From Darksidea phi (taxonomy: Eukaryota; Ascomycota; Dothideomycetes; Pleosporales; Lentitheciaceae), in NCBI GenBank assembly GCA_030770425.1, contig JASJFT010000058.1:62001-126000 (forward strand): DNA of 64,000 nt. Direction: 5' to 3'. The translations under genes were made by a program, and so were the position numbers. This document shows positions 1 through 12,301 of the stretch, one piece after another. The notes under the pieces were generated by a model. The model did not search any database. It was not told where the DNA came from and worked only from the letters and a program-made list of their open reading frames with translations. The first letter of the stretch is position 1. Every line of letters begins with the position of its first letter.

Positions 1-1448
1 CCAATCTGACGCCTGGAGACGGCTTGTGCCAAGCACAACTCAACCACAAACCCTTCGCTGCAACTCCATCGCCCTGACCGACTGTCGGCCAGCAGCGAAG
101 GCATTTCCTGGTTGCCTCCTGGATTGGTGGACATTAAAACGACGCAAGAGGGTCATGACGACGGTTTCCGCTCCAGGGCCGAGGTTGACACCGTCTGATA
201 CCTGCATGCTGCCCGCGTTGAGGAGTCGAAACGGTTCAAACCGAAGCACCTGGGGTGCCGAAGCTGATGGTCACGGCGAGAACTGCTCGAACACTGACTG
301 GGGCAGTATCGCGCTCTCAATTTGTCCGCAGTACCGTAGATTGAGCCTTCGGAACGATGAGGTTTGAGGGGAGACATTTTTCTGACTCAGCCTACGATAT
401 CGGGTCGTTGTTTCGGTAAAGAGCCTTCTCTTGTTCTCCTCTTCTCTTGTTCTCGTGGCAAGCCGATTGGCTTTGGCAGGCGGTACATGACTGACTTGGC
501 TATCACCATCCGTCAGCCAACGAGGTGCCGACCGCATGTCCTCATCTCGACAACAGGACACAAAAACCACTTCCCACCATAAATACCGACAGCAAATAAC
601 TGCTGCAAGAAGGGCCCCAACATCACGACATTCGTCGAGTTTATCCGTCTAATCTCAATTTAACCGGCATCGCCCATGACACCGTAGATGAATCCGAAGC
701 ATCTTCTTCATCCAAAATATCACCAGGAGAAATTCTTCACCCCGCTCCGCCGACCCTCAAGTACATATACTACCAGTGATGACAACTTATGCCACATTTA
801 AGCCTCTCATCTCCGGAGAGATGGAACGTGAACAGCGAGACCAGAACAGGTGCCTCCGCAGTAGACCTGTAGTGCATCAACACAATCAAGACAGGAACTT
901 GAAGGATGAGGGAAATATTTCAAAATCTGTCTTTGGTGTGTATTCAGAGAGCACTATAGGGACGGGACCAGAACGCCAGTGTTTCACGGATATGATCGCA
1001 TCATCTCATCCGACAGCGCCGGCTTTGATTCGAGAAATGCCGTCAGGATGGCTCCTTCTTTCAGAAGGTTTGCAAAGTTGTTCACCTGATGTATTTGCTA
1101 GCCGATATTGAAGAAGTGTTAGGGCTTGACAAGTAACATGAAGATACAACATGCGTCGCGATTGATAGGACAGGGTGACTGACAGCTCGAGATATTGGGT
1201 GTTAGCTCCCGCAGGATGGCCTTCACGAAAATTCCGACGCAGGGCTAAGGCTCGATCTGAACGACTCCACGCCCGTCGGACCACCGACGCCGAGCCATAA
1301 AAGGCGGTACCACACCAACCTCCCACGCACGACGGAATAGTCCTCATCAAGTATCTAGGTGAGGTGATCCGTGCAACGCCCTGTACGTAAACTCACGCAG
1401 GGAATGCTACCGACAGTTCCACTACATTTGGGAGAATGACGTACGCTT
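1..1448. other. gene-poor stretch, no supported gene
   Basis: Both strands hold only short, overlapping open frames of low coding character. I recognise no conserved domain, RNA gene or repeat. It may include the 3' flank of the SDR gene that ends at 1449. Confidence 0.5.
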
Positions 1449-2738
1449 CTACATTATCTTCGCCTTCCCACCAGTTGCGTCGACCACGCTTCCGCTAATC
1501 CACTAGAAACTGTTAGTGAGATCTCTACTCAAAGACATCTCACTTACCCTCGCCTTCTCGCTCACTAGCAGACCGACAACATCCGCAACATCTTGAACCT
1601 CCCCGATTCTATCCGCAACCGCTACCTCTGCAGCATCAGCAGCAGTGAGCTTGTCTCGAATCTCTGGCGGGATCTTGTCATATGCTTCTGTCTTCGTGAA
1701 GCCGACGCTCACCGAGTTGAAAGTGGTACCCTCCATACCGGGACGTGTGCCAAGCTCGTCAGCCCACTGTCTGTTATAGCGTCAACTGAGATAGACTAAT
1801 ACAGCCTGCAAATAAGGATCTGTCGGCCAGCGAGATCAGGTGAGCATACCTCATCAAGCACTCGAGAGCAGCTTTCGTGGCCGCATATACTGCTCTATTG
1901 ACATGTCAAAAAGAGTATACCGAGTCGCTCGATTAGCATACTTACCCACCAGAAGGCCTCCGCGTCCTAACGCACTCACTACTGATTGCAATCACCCGTC
2001 CATCTTTCCTAATCATACGGTTCACTACCAAGCTCTCCATCAACATGATCGGAAATCTGACGTTCCCCACCAACGCCTTATCCAGAAAGGCCTCCGTTAA
2101 ACCTCCTTCGCCCATTTTTGCCAAGCCCATGACGGCTGCATTGAAGACAATGATATCGACTTTACCCTCGAAGTGGTTTTGGAGAGATTCCAGGATAAGC
2201 GGAATGGAGGAACTAGGGTTGCTTATACTGGCGGAGATGCCAACTAGCTTTGGAGTCGATTGATGCCGTGTATCTTGAGGCCAAGCCGAGGAGTGGGTAG
2301 ATGATATGGTTTTTGCGAAGGATTCGAAAAGATGAGCGGATTCAAGGGAGGAGTAGGTTCCTATGATAGAGCAGCCTCGGCCTGCGAGGTCATGACAGAT
2401 GGCTCGACCGATGCCTTTGGTTGCGCCCCTGGAGAGCACGTCAGTATTTGTGAGGGTTGAGTAGCTCAATCGAAAACGTAAGGGTGCGCGAGAGTTCAGA
2501 AAGTAGGTCCCTATGCATGCTTGTACGCATTTGAGCGCGGAATCTCAAAGAGCGGAGCAACGTTCCATCCGTTACTATCGAAGGCGAACGATACATGACA
2601 AATCTCTCTTTTTGTAAGATTTGATAGTCCCTTAGAACAACTGGGCAAACGAATAGCAAGCACATAATGCATCATCTAAAAAGATATTACATACGTTACC
2701 AGGGCAATCTTGCCCTTCAAATCTTGCTCTCGAAGCAT
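1449..2738 (-). CDS. short-chain dehydrogenase/reductase (SDR), five exons
   Basis: An NAD(P)-dependent oxidoreductase of the classical SDR family; the substrate is unknown. Exons are 2695-2738, 1946-2428, 1850-1894, 1548-1770 and 1449-1502, giving 849 nt and 282 residues in one frame. Splicing exon 1 to exon 2 completes the cofactor motif TGATKGIG near residues 15-22. The NAG-like motif reads FNAAV, the catalytic serine lies in ISSE, and the active site YAATK is built by exon 3. The C-terminal exon gives a typical SDR ending (WISGSVVDATGG). All introns are GT-AG. The start is the ATG that gives MLREQDLKGKIALVTGATKG, the usual SDR N-terminus. It could act in secondary metabolism or as a 3-oxoacyl-ACP reductase-like enzyme; the sequence does not decide. 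Confidence 0.85.
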
Positions 2739-3585
2739 GCTTCTTTCCGATGTACCCGCCTTGAACGCGCCTTTGGGAAATGGGCACCTCTGCAATGTTC
2801 ATTCGCATACTAGACGTTAAACGGATTTTTATGCCTTTGATATGGGGTGTATACTTTTGCAAAGAATACGCATGCCTCGGCGTACGATGCTGATGATAGT
2901 CTACCCCTCTCTAGGCGAGACAGCCCCACATTGAGGGACTCAACAAGCACTCCTGCCCCACTACCCTCAGAACCCATTGAGGCCATCAGGCCCTCAAGCC
3001 TCACGGTCGCTCTCTTGTAACTTTGTAGTCGGGTTGTGTGTCGCTAGGTGGAAGAGCGTGGAGTACCTCGTCATGTGCTACGGACGGCGATGGGTGCCTG
3101 GGGCATCTCTAAATTCAGTGCTCTAAAGTTTGGATCTTGTGAGACGTTCCATGGGGTTGATTTTCTGTTGATAAAACTGCGTGGTGAGTTGCAGCACGAG
3201 GCGCGTTGCCGTGAGCGATTTCTGCGCAACCTCATCCGGCTGAGCAGCTCAACCAAGCCTTGGGATTGAAAGCGCGAACTGCTTCGGACATGCAAAAGCC
3301 ATCTCGAATGCGACTCTCGTGTAAAATGTCAGCGTTCGGATATTGTGGCACACTGTCCAATCTCGCTTCGAAAGCAGCCATTCATGTCGCAATTCCTCGT
3401 CCCACAACCATGCCCATGGCGTGGCTAGCCGACCAAATAAGAGTCATTGCCTTCTTTGCCCACCGCAGATATCCCGATCCATTCGTCTACTGCGTAGCGT
3501 CTTGCTTCGTCTTTTGATGCCGTTATTTACTATTTAACCGAGGAAAAGTATTTAAAACTGCTCAAAATCAATCGAGCCTGACGCT
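2739..3585. other. intergenic region between SDR and tRNA
   Basis: It contains only short antiparallel open frames. It should hold the SDR promoter and the 5' flank of the tRNA gene. No other element was recognised. Confidence 0.5.
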
Positions 3586-3593
3586 GTCTCAGT

Positions 3594-3603
3594 GGCGCAA
3601 TGG
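3594..3603 (+). promoter_or_regulatory. tRNA A box, abutting intron 1
   Basis: The sequence GGCGCAATGG, preceded by T at 3593, matches the internal Pol III A box (TRGYNNARNNGG). It ends exactly where the first GT-AG segment begins. This leaves the A box essentially intact while the rest of the D arm is displaced. Confidence 0.6.
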
Positions 3604-3748
3604 GTAAGTCTGATCAGCACAGCACGCTCTAAGTTCCTACTAACTCCGCCACAGTAGCGGTACGTTTCAACACCATCACATCTATGTGATACACATACTA
3701 ATTGGCCTCAAGCGTTGGACTTCTACAATCATGTGATCCAAAGGCTGT

Positions 3749-3759
3749 GGGTTCGAGCC
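3749..3759 (+). promoter_or_regulatory. tRNA B box
   Basis: The sequence GGGTTCGAGCC in the T arm matches the Pol III B box (GGTTCGANNCC). It lies about 145 bases after the A box instead of the usual 30-60 because of the introns. Confidence 0.75.
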
Positions 3760-3775
3760 CCACCTGAGATGCATC

Positions 3776-3780
3776 TTTTT
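3776..3780 (+). terminator. Pol III oligo-T terminator
   Basis: A T5 run begins six bases after the tRNA 3' end, the usual RNA polymerase III stop signal. Confidence 0.65.
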
Positions 3781-5455
3781 GGCATTGTGCATGCGTCGTG
3801 GTGTTCCCCTTGCGTATGCGGTGGGTCACATTTTTGGATGCATGTCAGCGCTAGGCACCGCCCTCTCCATTTTGGCAATGTCACACGGTGGCGCAGTACA
3901 AAACCAAACATGGGAAGCAGGTGGGGCAGTATATGAACTGTGATTATTGCCGTAGGATGCGATGGTGCATAGTAAAATTATGTGGCGCTGAATCGTTCCG
4001 GAGGGTGCGCTCTGTGCCCGTCGGTCGCAGTGCGAAGGTAGGGAACAGGGACAACCGAATTGGAAACTCTACCATGAGCTTCATAATTCTAAGGTCCCAG
4101 AGTCTAGAATTTAGGCAGCACGGTGGGTCAAGATGCGTTGGACCCACAGCATCGAAACTCTCCGCAAGAGTTCTTATCGACGTTGGCGCGCGCCTTGCCT
4201 TCGCCCAATGTATCAAACAAAGTATCGAACGGGGAGCACACCAACATGGAAAAGCTATGTACTAGCTGTTGCGCTTGCCGCTCCTCACCGAAGTTATTCG
4301 ACACCCCACTAGTAAGATGGGTATGGACAGGAAAATAGAAAGCTCACTGGAGGCCCAAGGCGTTGTATAAGCCCTCAACGCGTCGAATTTTTGGTTCGTC
4401 ATCGGACAAGGTGGCACCAATTTTGCGCGGCCTGCTATGAGCCCTATTTCGAAGTACGGTGTCGAGAACTCGCTCGAAGAGTCACTATAAAGCTTGGTTG
4501 CCAGCCAAAGTCATCCATGGATCGTGATTGGACTCTTGAGTCCTGTATGAAAACACAACCTCACTGTAGAAGCAATTAACGGGACTAGTAGCTATAACAT
4601 GAAGAAGGGTCAAGGTATGCTAGAACGAATAGTTTCGAACATCCTCGGAGTCGCCTGGCTTCTTGGGAGATGAGTGAGTTGGTGGTGTGACCCGCCGTTA
4701 ACACCAGTGCGATAATCGCCCGAGGCTACCATAATTGCATATTTACAACGAGGCCGCAAAGTGCTACAAGTATCGATGAAAGCTTAGTACATTCGTTCAG
4801 ACTCCTCTTCACACCTTGAACAGTTGAGCGGTCAGGGTGCACGCGACAGTGCCTTGCGTAGGTGTATCGCCCACCAAAAGCAACCGGCATCACCTGCACG
4901 GAGATGGTTTAGGAATGTGTTAGCTATTCATGCTTGCCTCTCTTTCAACGCAATATTAAAGGACTTCCTACGTACATACTCACGTCCTTACTCGTCTACA
5001 GAGACGACACTCCCAATCGTAAACAAGGGACCATCACGCGCAGATTTGTTCAAGCAAAAACCATACATAATGGCGAGCAAAGCACGATCGCAACATGCCG
5101 AACATTTTTCCATTCCTTTTCCACTGCACCCATGCAACCCTTCTACGGGCCATAAAGCGCGAGTAAGTGGGTAGAATACATGATACCGCCCGGAGAACAG
5201 GGCGCCGCGCAGAGACTATCCTTGTATGTTGAAACCCAAAGCCGTACCTGGGGAAGTATGACCAAAAGATATCGCGTATCCGAAGTAAAGGTGATCTAAC
5301 AGGTTTGCCAAGCCAGATATTAGAGGCGGACGTCGCCTTCGCAAAGTGAACAAAAGAATCCAAAGGATAAACAAAATGAAAACGCCGTGTTCGTACATGT
5401 ACCCTGGAAAGTCGTAATGCTAGACCAGCCTGCAGGTCTCGCACCGGAGTGATCG
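3781..5455. other. gene-free stretch
   Basis: About 1.7 kb with only short, overlapping frames on both strands. No domain, RNA or repeat was recognised. It includes the 3' flank of the minus-strand gene ending at 5456. Confidence 0.5.
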
Positions 5456-6880
5456 TTACAAGCGGTCTCTTTGTTGAGTCCGCTCCACACGATCAGCAAG
5501 AGGTCGTCTCAGTCCCACTGAAGCCCAGAACTCGTCTGAAGAGTCATCCCTGCGTGTCAAGCGCTCCAAAAGTGCCCGTGCATCGCGAAGCTCCTCAAGG
5601 GACCAGTCTTCGCCCAAGGGACTGTGCTCTTCAGCCGGGTTGTCCAACCGGTCGTTGCTGCGTCGCTGTGACCGGCGGCCAACATCCTGCGAAGTTACTT
5701 CGCCATAGAAGTTACGCACATATGCAGCCAATTCACGCGAGCGGTCGCGGACTCCGCGCGACAAGTGATGCGGATGTCGTACGGGTGGGTCATGGAAGGA
5801 AGACCTTATCGCGCTCCTTCGGCGAAGCGCGACCGACTCTGGGTGCATATCTTCGTCCTCTACTTCGGTGTCAGAAGCGCTGTCATCCTCGGACGTGTCG
5901 CAAATGCGAAGGAACTGGTCCAAGGTAAAGGACTGCCGCCGCGATGGGACAGTCAAGTGTGTGCGTGAAGACGATGCGGAGTTCGAGTTGGAGCTCCCAG
6001 CGCGCGAGCTGGGATGCGAATTCGAAAACGAGGCTGAAGCCGCAGCTGAAGCAAATGACGATTCGGCAGTCGGCGCGAGCGGATCGGGCGTAACGCTGCT
6101 GAGCATCGTCTCCCAATGATCATCAAGGACAGGGCTGATACTGCGGTCGCGGTCGCCCAGGCCATCTACAGTCGTCGCCGGACTCCAAGACTCGCGCAAA
6201 GAGCTCGAAGGCAATGGGCCGTCAGCAATGTTGCGGCGACCCATCCGGCGGAGCGGTGGGGAGCCAACGGCGTTGCTGTCGCTGTTGTCGTCGTCACCGT
6301 CTTCGTTGTGTTCCGTACTGTCAGCACCACGAGCGGCATTGGTGCCACGGGGATCAACGGTCTGGCTAGTTCGAAGAGGGGCCCATCCATCAGCGGGCAG
6401 GTATGGCGACCAACCGCGAAGCGCAGCGCGTTCTCGAGCGCTGTAGGGAGAGTCGTGCCTTGCACTTCGTGAAGCAGCTGCCGGCGCAAAGTTGGGCGTC
6501 AGGGCGGGCAGCGAACGTCCCTCTTCAAAGGCCAGGCCGCGCCCGGCATCCACCATGGCACGGTAGAAGTAGCGCGTGGAGATTTCCTCGTCTGTATCCG
6601 AGCCAGGAGTGTATCTCGCGGACTCGCCGCGTCGCGAGTAATTGCGCGGCTCCGGGACGGGCGGTGGAGGTAGACGCGGGCGCGAGGTCGAGGGGCGCGT
6701 TGTGGGCTCCACCGCCCGCCGTATCGTGTCTTCGACGGCACTGAACTGGGAGAGCAGCCTGGGGGATCTCGGCGATCTGGCGGGCCGCAGCCTTCTGATG
6801 GGGCTCCGGGCCGGGGCAGTTGGGTCGGCCTTGAGCGCGTCCTTGGCCTCGGGCGAGGGCGCACGCCAGACTGGAAGGCC
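5456..6880 (-). CDS. conserved fungal protein, disordered, unknown function
   Basis: One uninterrupted frame of about 475 residues with no intron. The likely start is MGLPVWRAPSPEAK at 6880; an upstream ATG at 6895 would add five residues. The protein is rich in Ser, Arg and Pro, with SPRSPR-like patches near residues 30-50 and an acidic stretch (EDGDDDNSDSN). A short better-ordered block reads LDDHWETMLSSVTPDPLAPT near residue 250, and another at the C-terminus reads WSLEELRDARALLERLTRRD. I associate the central block with uncharacterised ascomycete proteins, but I cannot assign a function. It is transcribed divergently from dihydrofolate synthase, whose ATG lies about 560 bases away. Confidence 0.75.
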   Translation of the reverse strand, partial: GLPVWRAPSPEAKDALKADPTAPARSPIRRLRPARSPRSPRLLSQFSAVEDTIRRAVEPTTRPSTSRPRLPPPPVPEPRNYSRRGESARYTPGSDTDEEISTRYFYRAMVDAGRGLAFEEGRSLPALTPNFAPAAASRSARHDSPYSARERAALRGWSPYLPADGWAPLRTSQTVDPRGTNAARGADSTEHNEDGDDDNSDSNAVGSPPLRRMGRRNIADGPLPSSSLRESWSPATTVDGLGDRDRSISPVLDDHWETMLSSVTPDPLAPTAESSFASAAASASFSNSHPSSRAGSSNSNSASSSRTHLTVPSRRQSFTLDQFLRICDTSEDDSASDTEVEDEDMHPESVALRRRSAIRSSFHDPPVRHPHHLSRGVRDRSRELAAYVRNFYGEVTSQDVGRRSQRRSNDRLDNPAEEHSPLGEDWSLEELRDARALLERLTRRDDSSDEFWASVGLRRPLADRVERTQQRDRL

Positions 6881-7439
6881 CATGTTGCAACGCAAAGGGG
6901 TGGAGAGGAGCGGGAGGGGAGAGTGGAGATGCGATGGAATGAGGGGAGATGGTGTTGAGGCGGCGATGCCGAGTGAGGGAGGTTTGGGGCGGGTGCGAAG
7001 CGAGACCCTGCACGAGCGCTAAACAGTGAGGCTGAGGCGTGGTCGGGGAGCGATGTGATGTGATGGTCTGGGGGGGATGCGGAACACAGGAACACAGCGC
7101 GCGCGGACGTCGGATGTCTTATCCTCAGCGCGACGGCGACGCAGGCAATGCCAGAGACAACAGTTCGCTGCAGTGCACTCCTGAAAGCCTTGCATCCAAA
7201 GGCCGCCAGGCCAAACAGTCCATCGCGGCAGCGGCAGCCTCGACTAAGCTGCTGGTGCCAAGCCTCAATTACCGCTTCGGGCAAAGGACCAGCTCGTGCA
7301 TCTCACTTTTCATCCACACAATCGCTTGACTCACCTCCCTCTGCCGGAACCAAGTGACTGTTCGTTTCATAACAACAAAACACCCCGCCTGCTGCCAGTC
7401 GCCATCGATGCTGTCCTGGCAACCTGCCACCCCACGGCC

Positions 7440-9606
7440 ATGATCCAGCCCGGCCTCGAGCGGATCGGCCGTCTCCTGAAGGGCATCCACTTCCCATGGA
7501 AGGCCATCCACGTAGCCGGCACTAACGGCAAGGGCTCCATCTGCAGTTACGCGTCTGCCCTGCTGACGCGCCGGCTCATTCGAAATGGCCGCTTCATGTC
7601 GCCCCATCTAGTAGACAGGTGCGCCTGATCACGTGTTTTGCCGCCATGCTTCGGTTCTGACCAGGATCAGATGGGACTGCATCACAATTAACGACAAGCC
7701 CGTCTCCGAACACGAATTCGTCAAAGTGGAGAACCACTTCAAGCAGCTTAACAAGCAAGAGGGCATCAACGCCTCCGAATTTGAGCTCCTCACCGCGACT
7801 GCATTTGAGCTCTTCAATAAGAACAAGGTTGATGTAGGCGTTGTCGAGGTTGGCATGGGCGGCAGGTTCGATGCCACCAACATCCTGAACAATCAACTCG
7901 TCTCGGTCATTTCGATGATTGCTCGCGAGCATCAGGACTTCCTGGGCAACACGCTCGAGGACATTGCACACCACAAGGCCGGTATTCTGCGGCCCAAGAC
8001 CCCTTTCATCGTAAACCCGATGAACGAATGGAACGTACACGATGTAATCGACCGGTATGCCGAGGAGATAGACGCTGGGCCTCGCATTTTTCCAGACACC
8101 GCAGCACTTAGACGGGAATTATTCTCTACCAAGGACTGGCACACATTTGCGGATGCAGCCCTCCCATTCCAGCGAGACAACGCAGTACTGGCATATCTTG
8201 CATTCATCAAGGTGCTCGAAAACCTCCACCACAGCACAAAAAACGCATCATCGCTCCTGCCTCATTTGAAGAACAAGCAGATCCCAGGGCGGCTGCAAAG
8301 CCATAACGTTGGGTCTGTGCTCGCTCGTCACGAAACCCTAAAAATACTCGTCGATGGCGCCCACAATGAGAATGCTGCAGAAGCTTTGAAGAGCTACGTT
8401 TATGACAAACTCCAAAGGAAATGGACAAAGGACCACAAGCGGCCACCTAAGGACGGATGGCCGGTCACTTGGGTGCTTGCCATGTCCGATGGCAAGGACG
8501 CCCGCAAATTTGTCAGCCGCCTGCTTCGTCCTGGTGATAACGTCATCACTACTACGTTCGGTCCTGTTGATGGCATGCCGTGGGTCAAGCCTATGGATCC
8601 GCGCGAGCTTTTGCGAATTGCATTGGAAGCCCACGAGAATATAACTGGTCTTTATATTCCCATTAAAGGTACATACCGCGCGCTGTGCGCTGCCAAATAC
8701 CTTTCAAACACAAATCCTATCGTGTTGACGGGCAGCTTGTATCTCGTTGGCGATTTTCTACGCGAGAAGCGGGCGTTCACTGGAGATGATCCGCCAGATA
8801 TTGAACACATCGATCAACAGGAACGAGACCGGGTGAACAGTTTTCTAAGCCTGAAATGCAAGGAACAGGATGTTACGGTCGGATACAGCCCATCAGCGAT
8901 TGGGACACCGACAGCAACCAAGCCGGAAAGTAGTGTAGAGGCTGAAAGGAGGAAGCTGCAAGAGGAGATCAACAAGCTGGATCGAGAGATGCACGTTCTG
9001 CAAGAGAAAGAGAACCAACTTACACGCGCGCGTTTGTTGGACGCTGATCACCTTCTGTCGAATGCAGAGCTGAATGGACCCGCAACTTCCATCCCCGGTT
9101 TCAAGATTGAACAGGGACAAAGGTCTTTCAAACAGAAGGTCTTCGACGACATCGAAGGTATCCGGAAACGACTCGAGGAATTCGCCGCCGTACCACCCGC
9201 CGCTCTTCCCCAGCTGGAACCCACCAACGGCAACAACTTACGTGAAATGGTCAGAAATGTGCCAATGCGCCCGACGGAAGAAAGCGTCTTAAAAGGAGAA
9301 GTCCGGCCCCGTATCCGCGCGCACTATACCGACTGCCGTGACGAAGAACCCAGGCAGAGAATGTACCGCGTACCGTCGTCGGAAACTGTGGCGCAGCCAA
9401 AGATTCGTCAGGTTCTTTCAGAGGACGTGGAGCAGCCTTTGGTGAGGAAAGTGCATCCTTTGAGGCTGAGGTTTCACGAGGCGGAAGCTGATGGCGAGAC
9501 GGAGGAACCTTTGCATGACGGGCAGTTTCACAAGGGTGAGAAGCATCAGCCTTCAAAGGTGTATTTGCGGAGGCATTACTCCAATGCTAGGCCTGGATGG
9601 GAGTGA
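7440..9606 (+). CDS. FOL3: dihydrofolate synthase / Mur ligase family, with long C-terminal extension
   Basis: ATP-dependent joining of glutamate to dihydropteroate (dihydrofolate synthase) or to folates, in folate synthesis. Exons are 7440-7618 and 7665-9606, 2121 nt and 706 residues. Exon 1 carries the P-loop AGTNGKGSICS near residue 25 and the SPHLVDR motif, which is completed across the intron as IRWDC. Exon 2 has VEVGMGGRFDATN, REHQDFLGN, HKAGILRP and LVDGAHNENAAEALK, the standard Mur ligase order. FOL3-type proteins end near the motif GSLYLVGDFL (about residue 420). Here about 275 further residues follow, first a coiled coil (EEINKLDREMHVLQEKENQL region, near 440-475) and then an Arg-rich tail. 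The frame is continuous, so this is a genuine extension or a fusion. Dihydrofolate synthase is preferred over polyglutamate synthase from the short N-terminus. Confidence 0.85.
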
Positions 9607-10297
9607 GAGACAGGGCAGGATATAATGCATAGCTACGGCGTTCTAGTTTAGAGAGTGATGTTGTCCATCCTAGGCAATCCGAGCAAAAATTTACATAGTA
9701 TTTACGCAATAAAATTTGTATGATAGTTGGATTAGATGGTCGTTTGAGAGGAAATGTATCATTACCTACCTGCCCGTCCTCAAGCCAATCCAACAAGACT
9801 ACGGAGTAATATCATGTAGCACTAATATCCCTCCGACATCGTCCCACTCACGGCCCACTACGGTTGCCGTTGCATGTACGCAAGCAATTTTTTACTCGAT
9901 CTCGCTACGCGATAACGACGGCCACTAAATGTCTAGCGCTTACCTCCAGAATTATGAGTGTGCGAAATTGTCATGTAGACCCCTTATCATGGAGCTTGTA
10001 GCCGATAACTAGACGCGGTTCCGGTTTTCGGCACTTTGCGGGAGATTTCGGAGGGACGGTTGCGAGCGGATTGAACAGGCGAGTTACGGGAATCACTAGA
10101 TGTAGACTAGAGAAGATTGTATGTCGTGATCCATTCCATCCGTTCATAAGATATGTAGTATATACAATACGGAAGCTGTAGTCCAATCCAGCATTTCCGT
10201 GGCGTGAAATGAAAGTGTGATATCCAATCCCATACGCCAACCCTGCCGCTATATTTACAAAGAGACAGCTCGACCTCCGGTTGCTACTGCGAGCTGT
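9607..10297. other. intergenic, convergent 3' ends
   Basis: AT-richer spacer between the ends of the dihydrofolate synthase and glutamate dehydrogenase genes, which converge here. It should contain both 3' UTRs. No other feature was seen. Confidence 0.55.
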
Positions 10298-11869
<1,572 letters not shown>

Positions 11870-12192
11870 GATGTATGTATGGACTGGGGGGTATCTTGAC
11901 GATAAGAAGTAACAAGAAGCTGTTGTGGGAGGTGTACCGAAGATGGCCAGTGTAGTTGAAGTGTGAGAGAGAATAGCAACGCGAAGAAGGAGCCACGAGC
12001 CGTATAAATACACATTCCGGAGCTCAATCGCAGTCGCATCACCCCGCCATGGCGCTGCTGGAGGTGAAAAAGAAAGGCGGTTTAACGTCACGGGCATGTG
12101 CGAGGAGCCGGAAGAGCTCTATCAGTGGTCAATCCCCACAGATGGCGCGACGTCGAGATTTCTGCTATGCAAACCATGGTGTAGGGGGTACT

Positions 12193-12198
12193 GATAAG
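12193..12198 (+). promoter_or_regulatory. GATA-factor motif (AreA-type) upstream of gdhA
   Basis: CTGATAAGG matches HGATAR, the site bound by nitrogen GATA activators such as AreA. Others lie at 11901-11906 (GATAAG) and, on the minus strand, near 12120. Single hexamers are common by chance, so the assignment rests on the nearby nitrogen gene. Confidence 0.4.
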
Positions 12199-12301
12199 GA
12201 CCCGGGGACCAATGGAGCGTCGCGGGGGCGAAAGCACGTGACGCGCCCGCGGGGACCGCGTTTGGAGAGGCGTGTAATAGTTGGCCGTCATACGCGTCGG
12301 C

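Larger units (their letters stand above)
3586..3770 (+). tRNA. tRNA-Arg(UCU), interrupted by three introns
   Basis: Exonic pieces are 3586-3603, 3655-3659, 3713-3725 and 3736-3770, a 71-nt mature tRNA. The acceptor stem GTCTCAG (3586-3592) pairs with CTGAGAT (3764-3770), first pair G-U. The D stem GCGC (3595-3598) pairs with GCG+C (3657-3659 and 3713), so it forms only after joining across two gaps. The D loop is AATGGTA. The anticodon stem TTGGA pairs with TCCAA around a loop with anticodon TCT (3722-3724). The T arm GTGGG/CCCAC holds TTCGAGC. Gap 1 (3604-3654, 51 nt) runs GTAAGT...CAG with TACTAAC 11 nt before the AG region. Gap 2 (3660-3712, 53 nt) runs GTACGT...AAG with TACTAAT. Gap 3 (3726-3735, 10 nt) sits at the canonical tRNA intron site after base 37. 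A T5 tract follows. The stems are perfect, so decay is unlikely. Confidence 0.9.

Noticed and set aside
3604..3712. Archaeal-type bulge-helix-bulge introns in the D arm
   Set aside because: The splice ends and TACTAAC/TACTAAT motifs match spliceosomal signals, and I saw no convincing helix at both junctions. A folding calculation would be needed to exclude it fully.
3586..3770. Reading the tRNA locus as a tRNA pseudogene
   Set aside because: All stems pair fully after removal of the GT-AG segments, and the A box, B box and terminator are intact; random decay would not give this.
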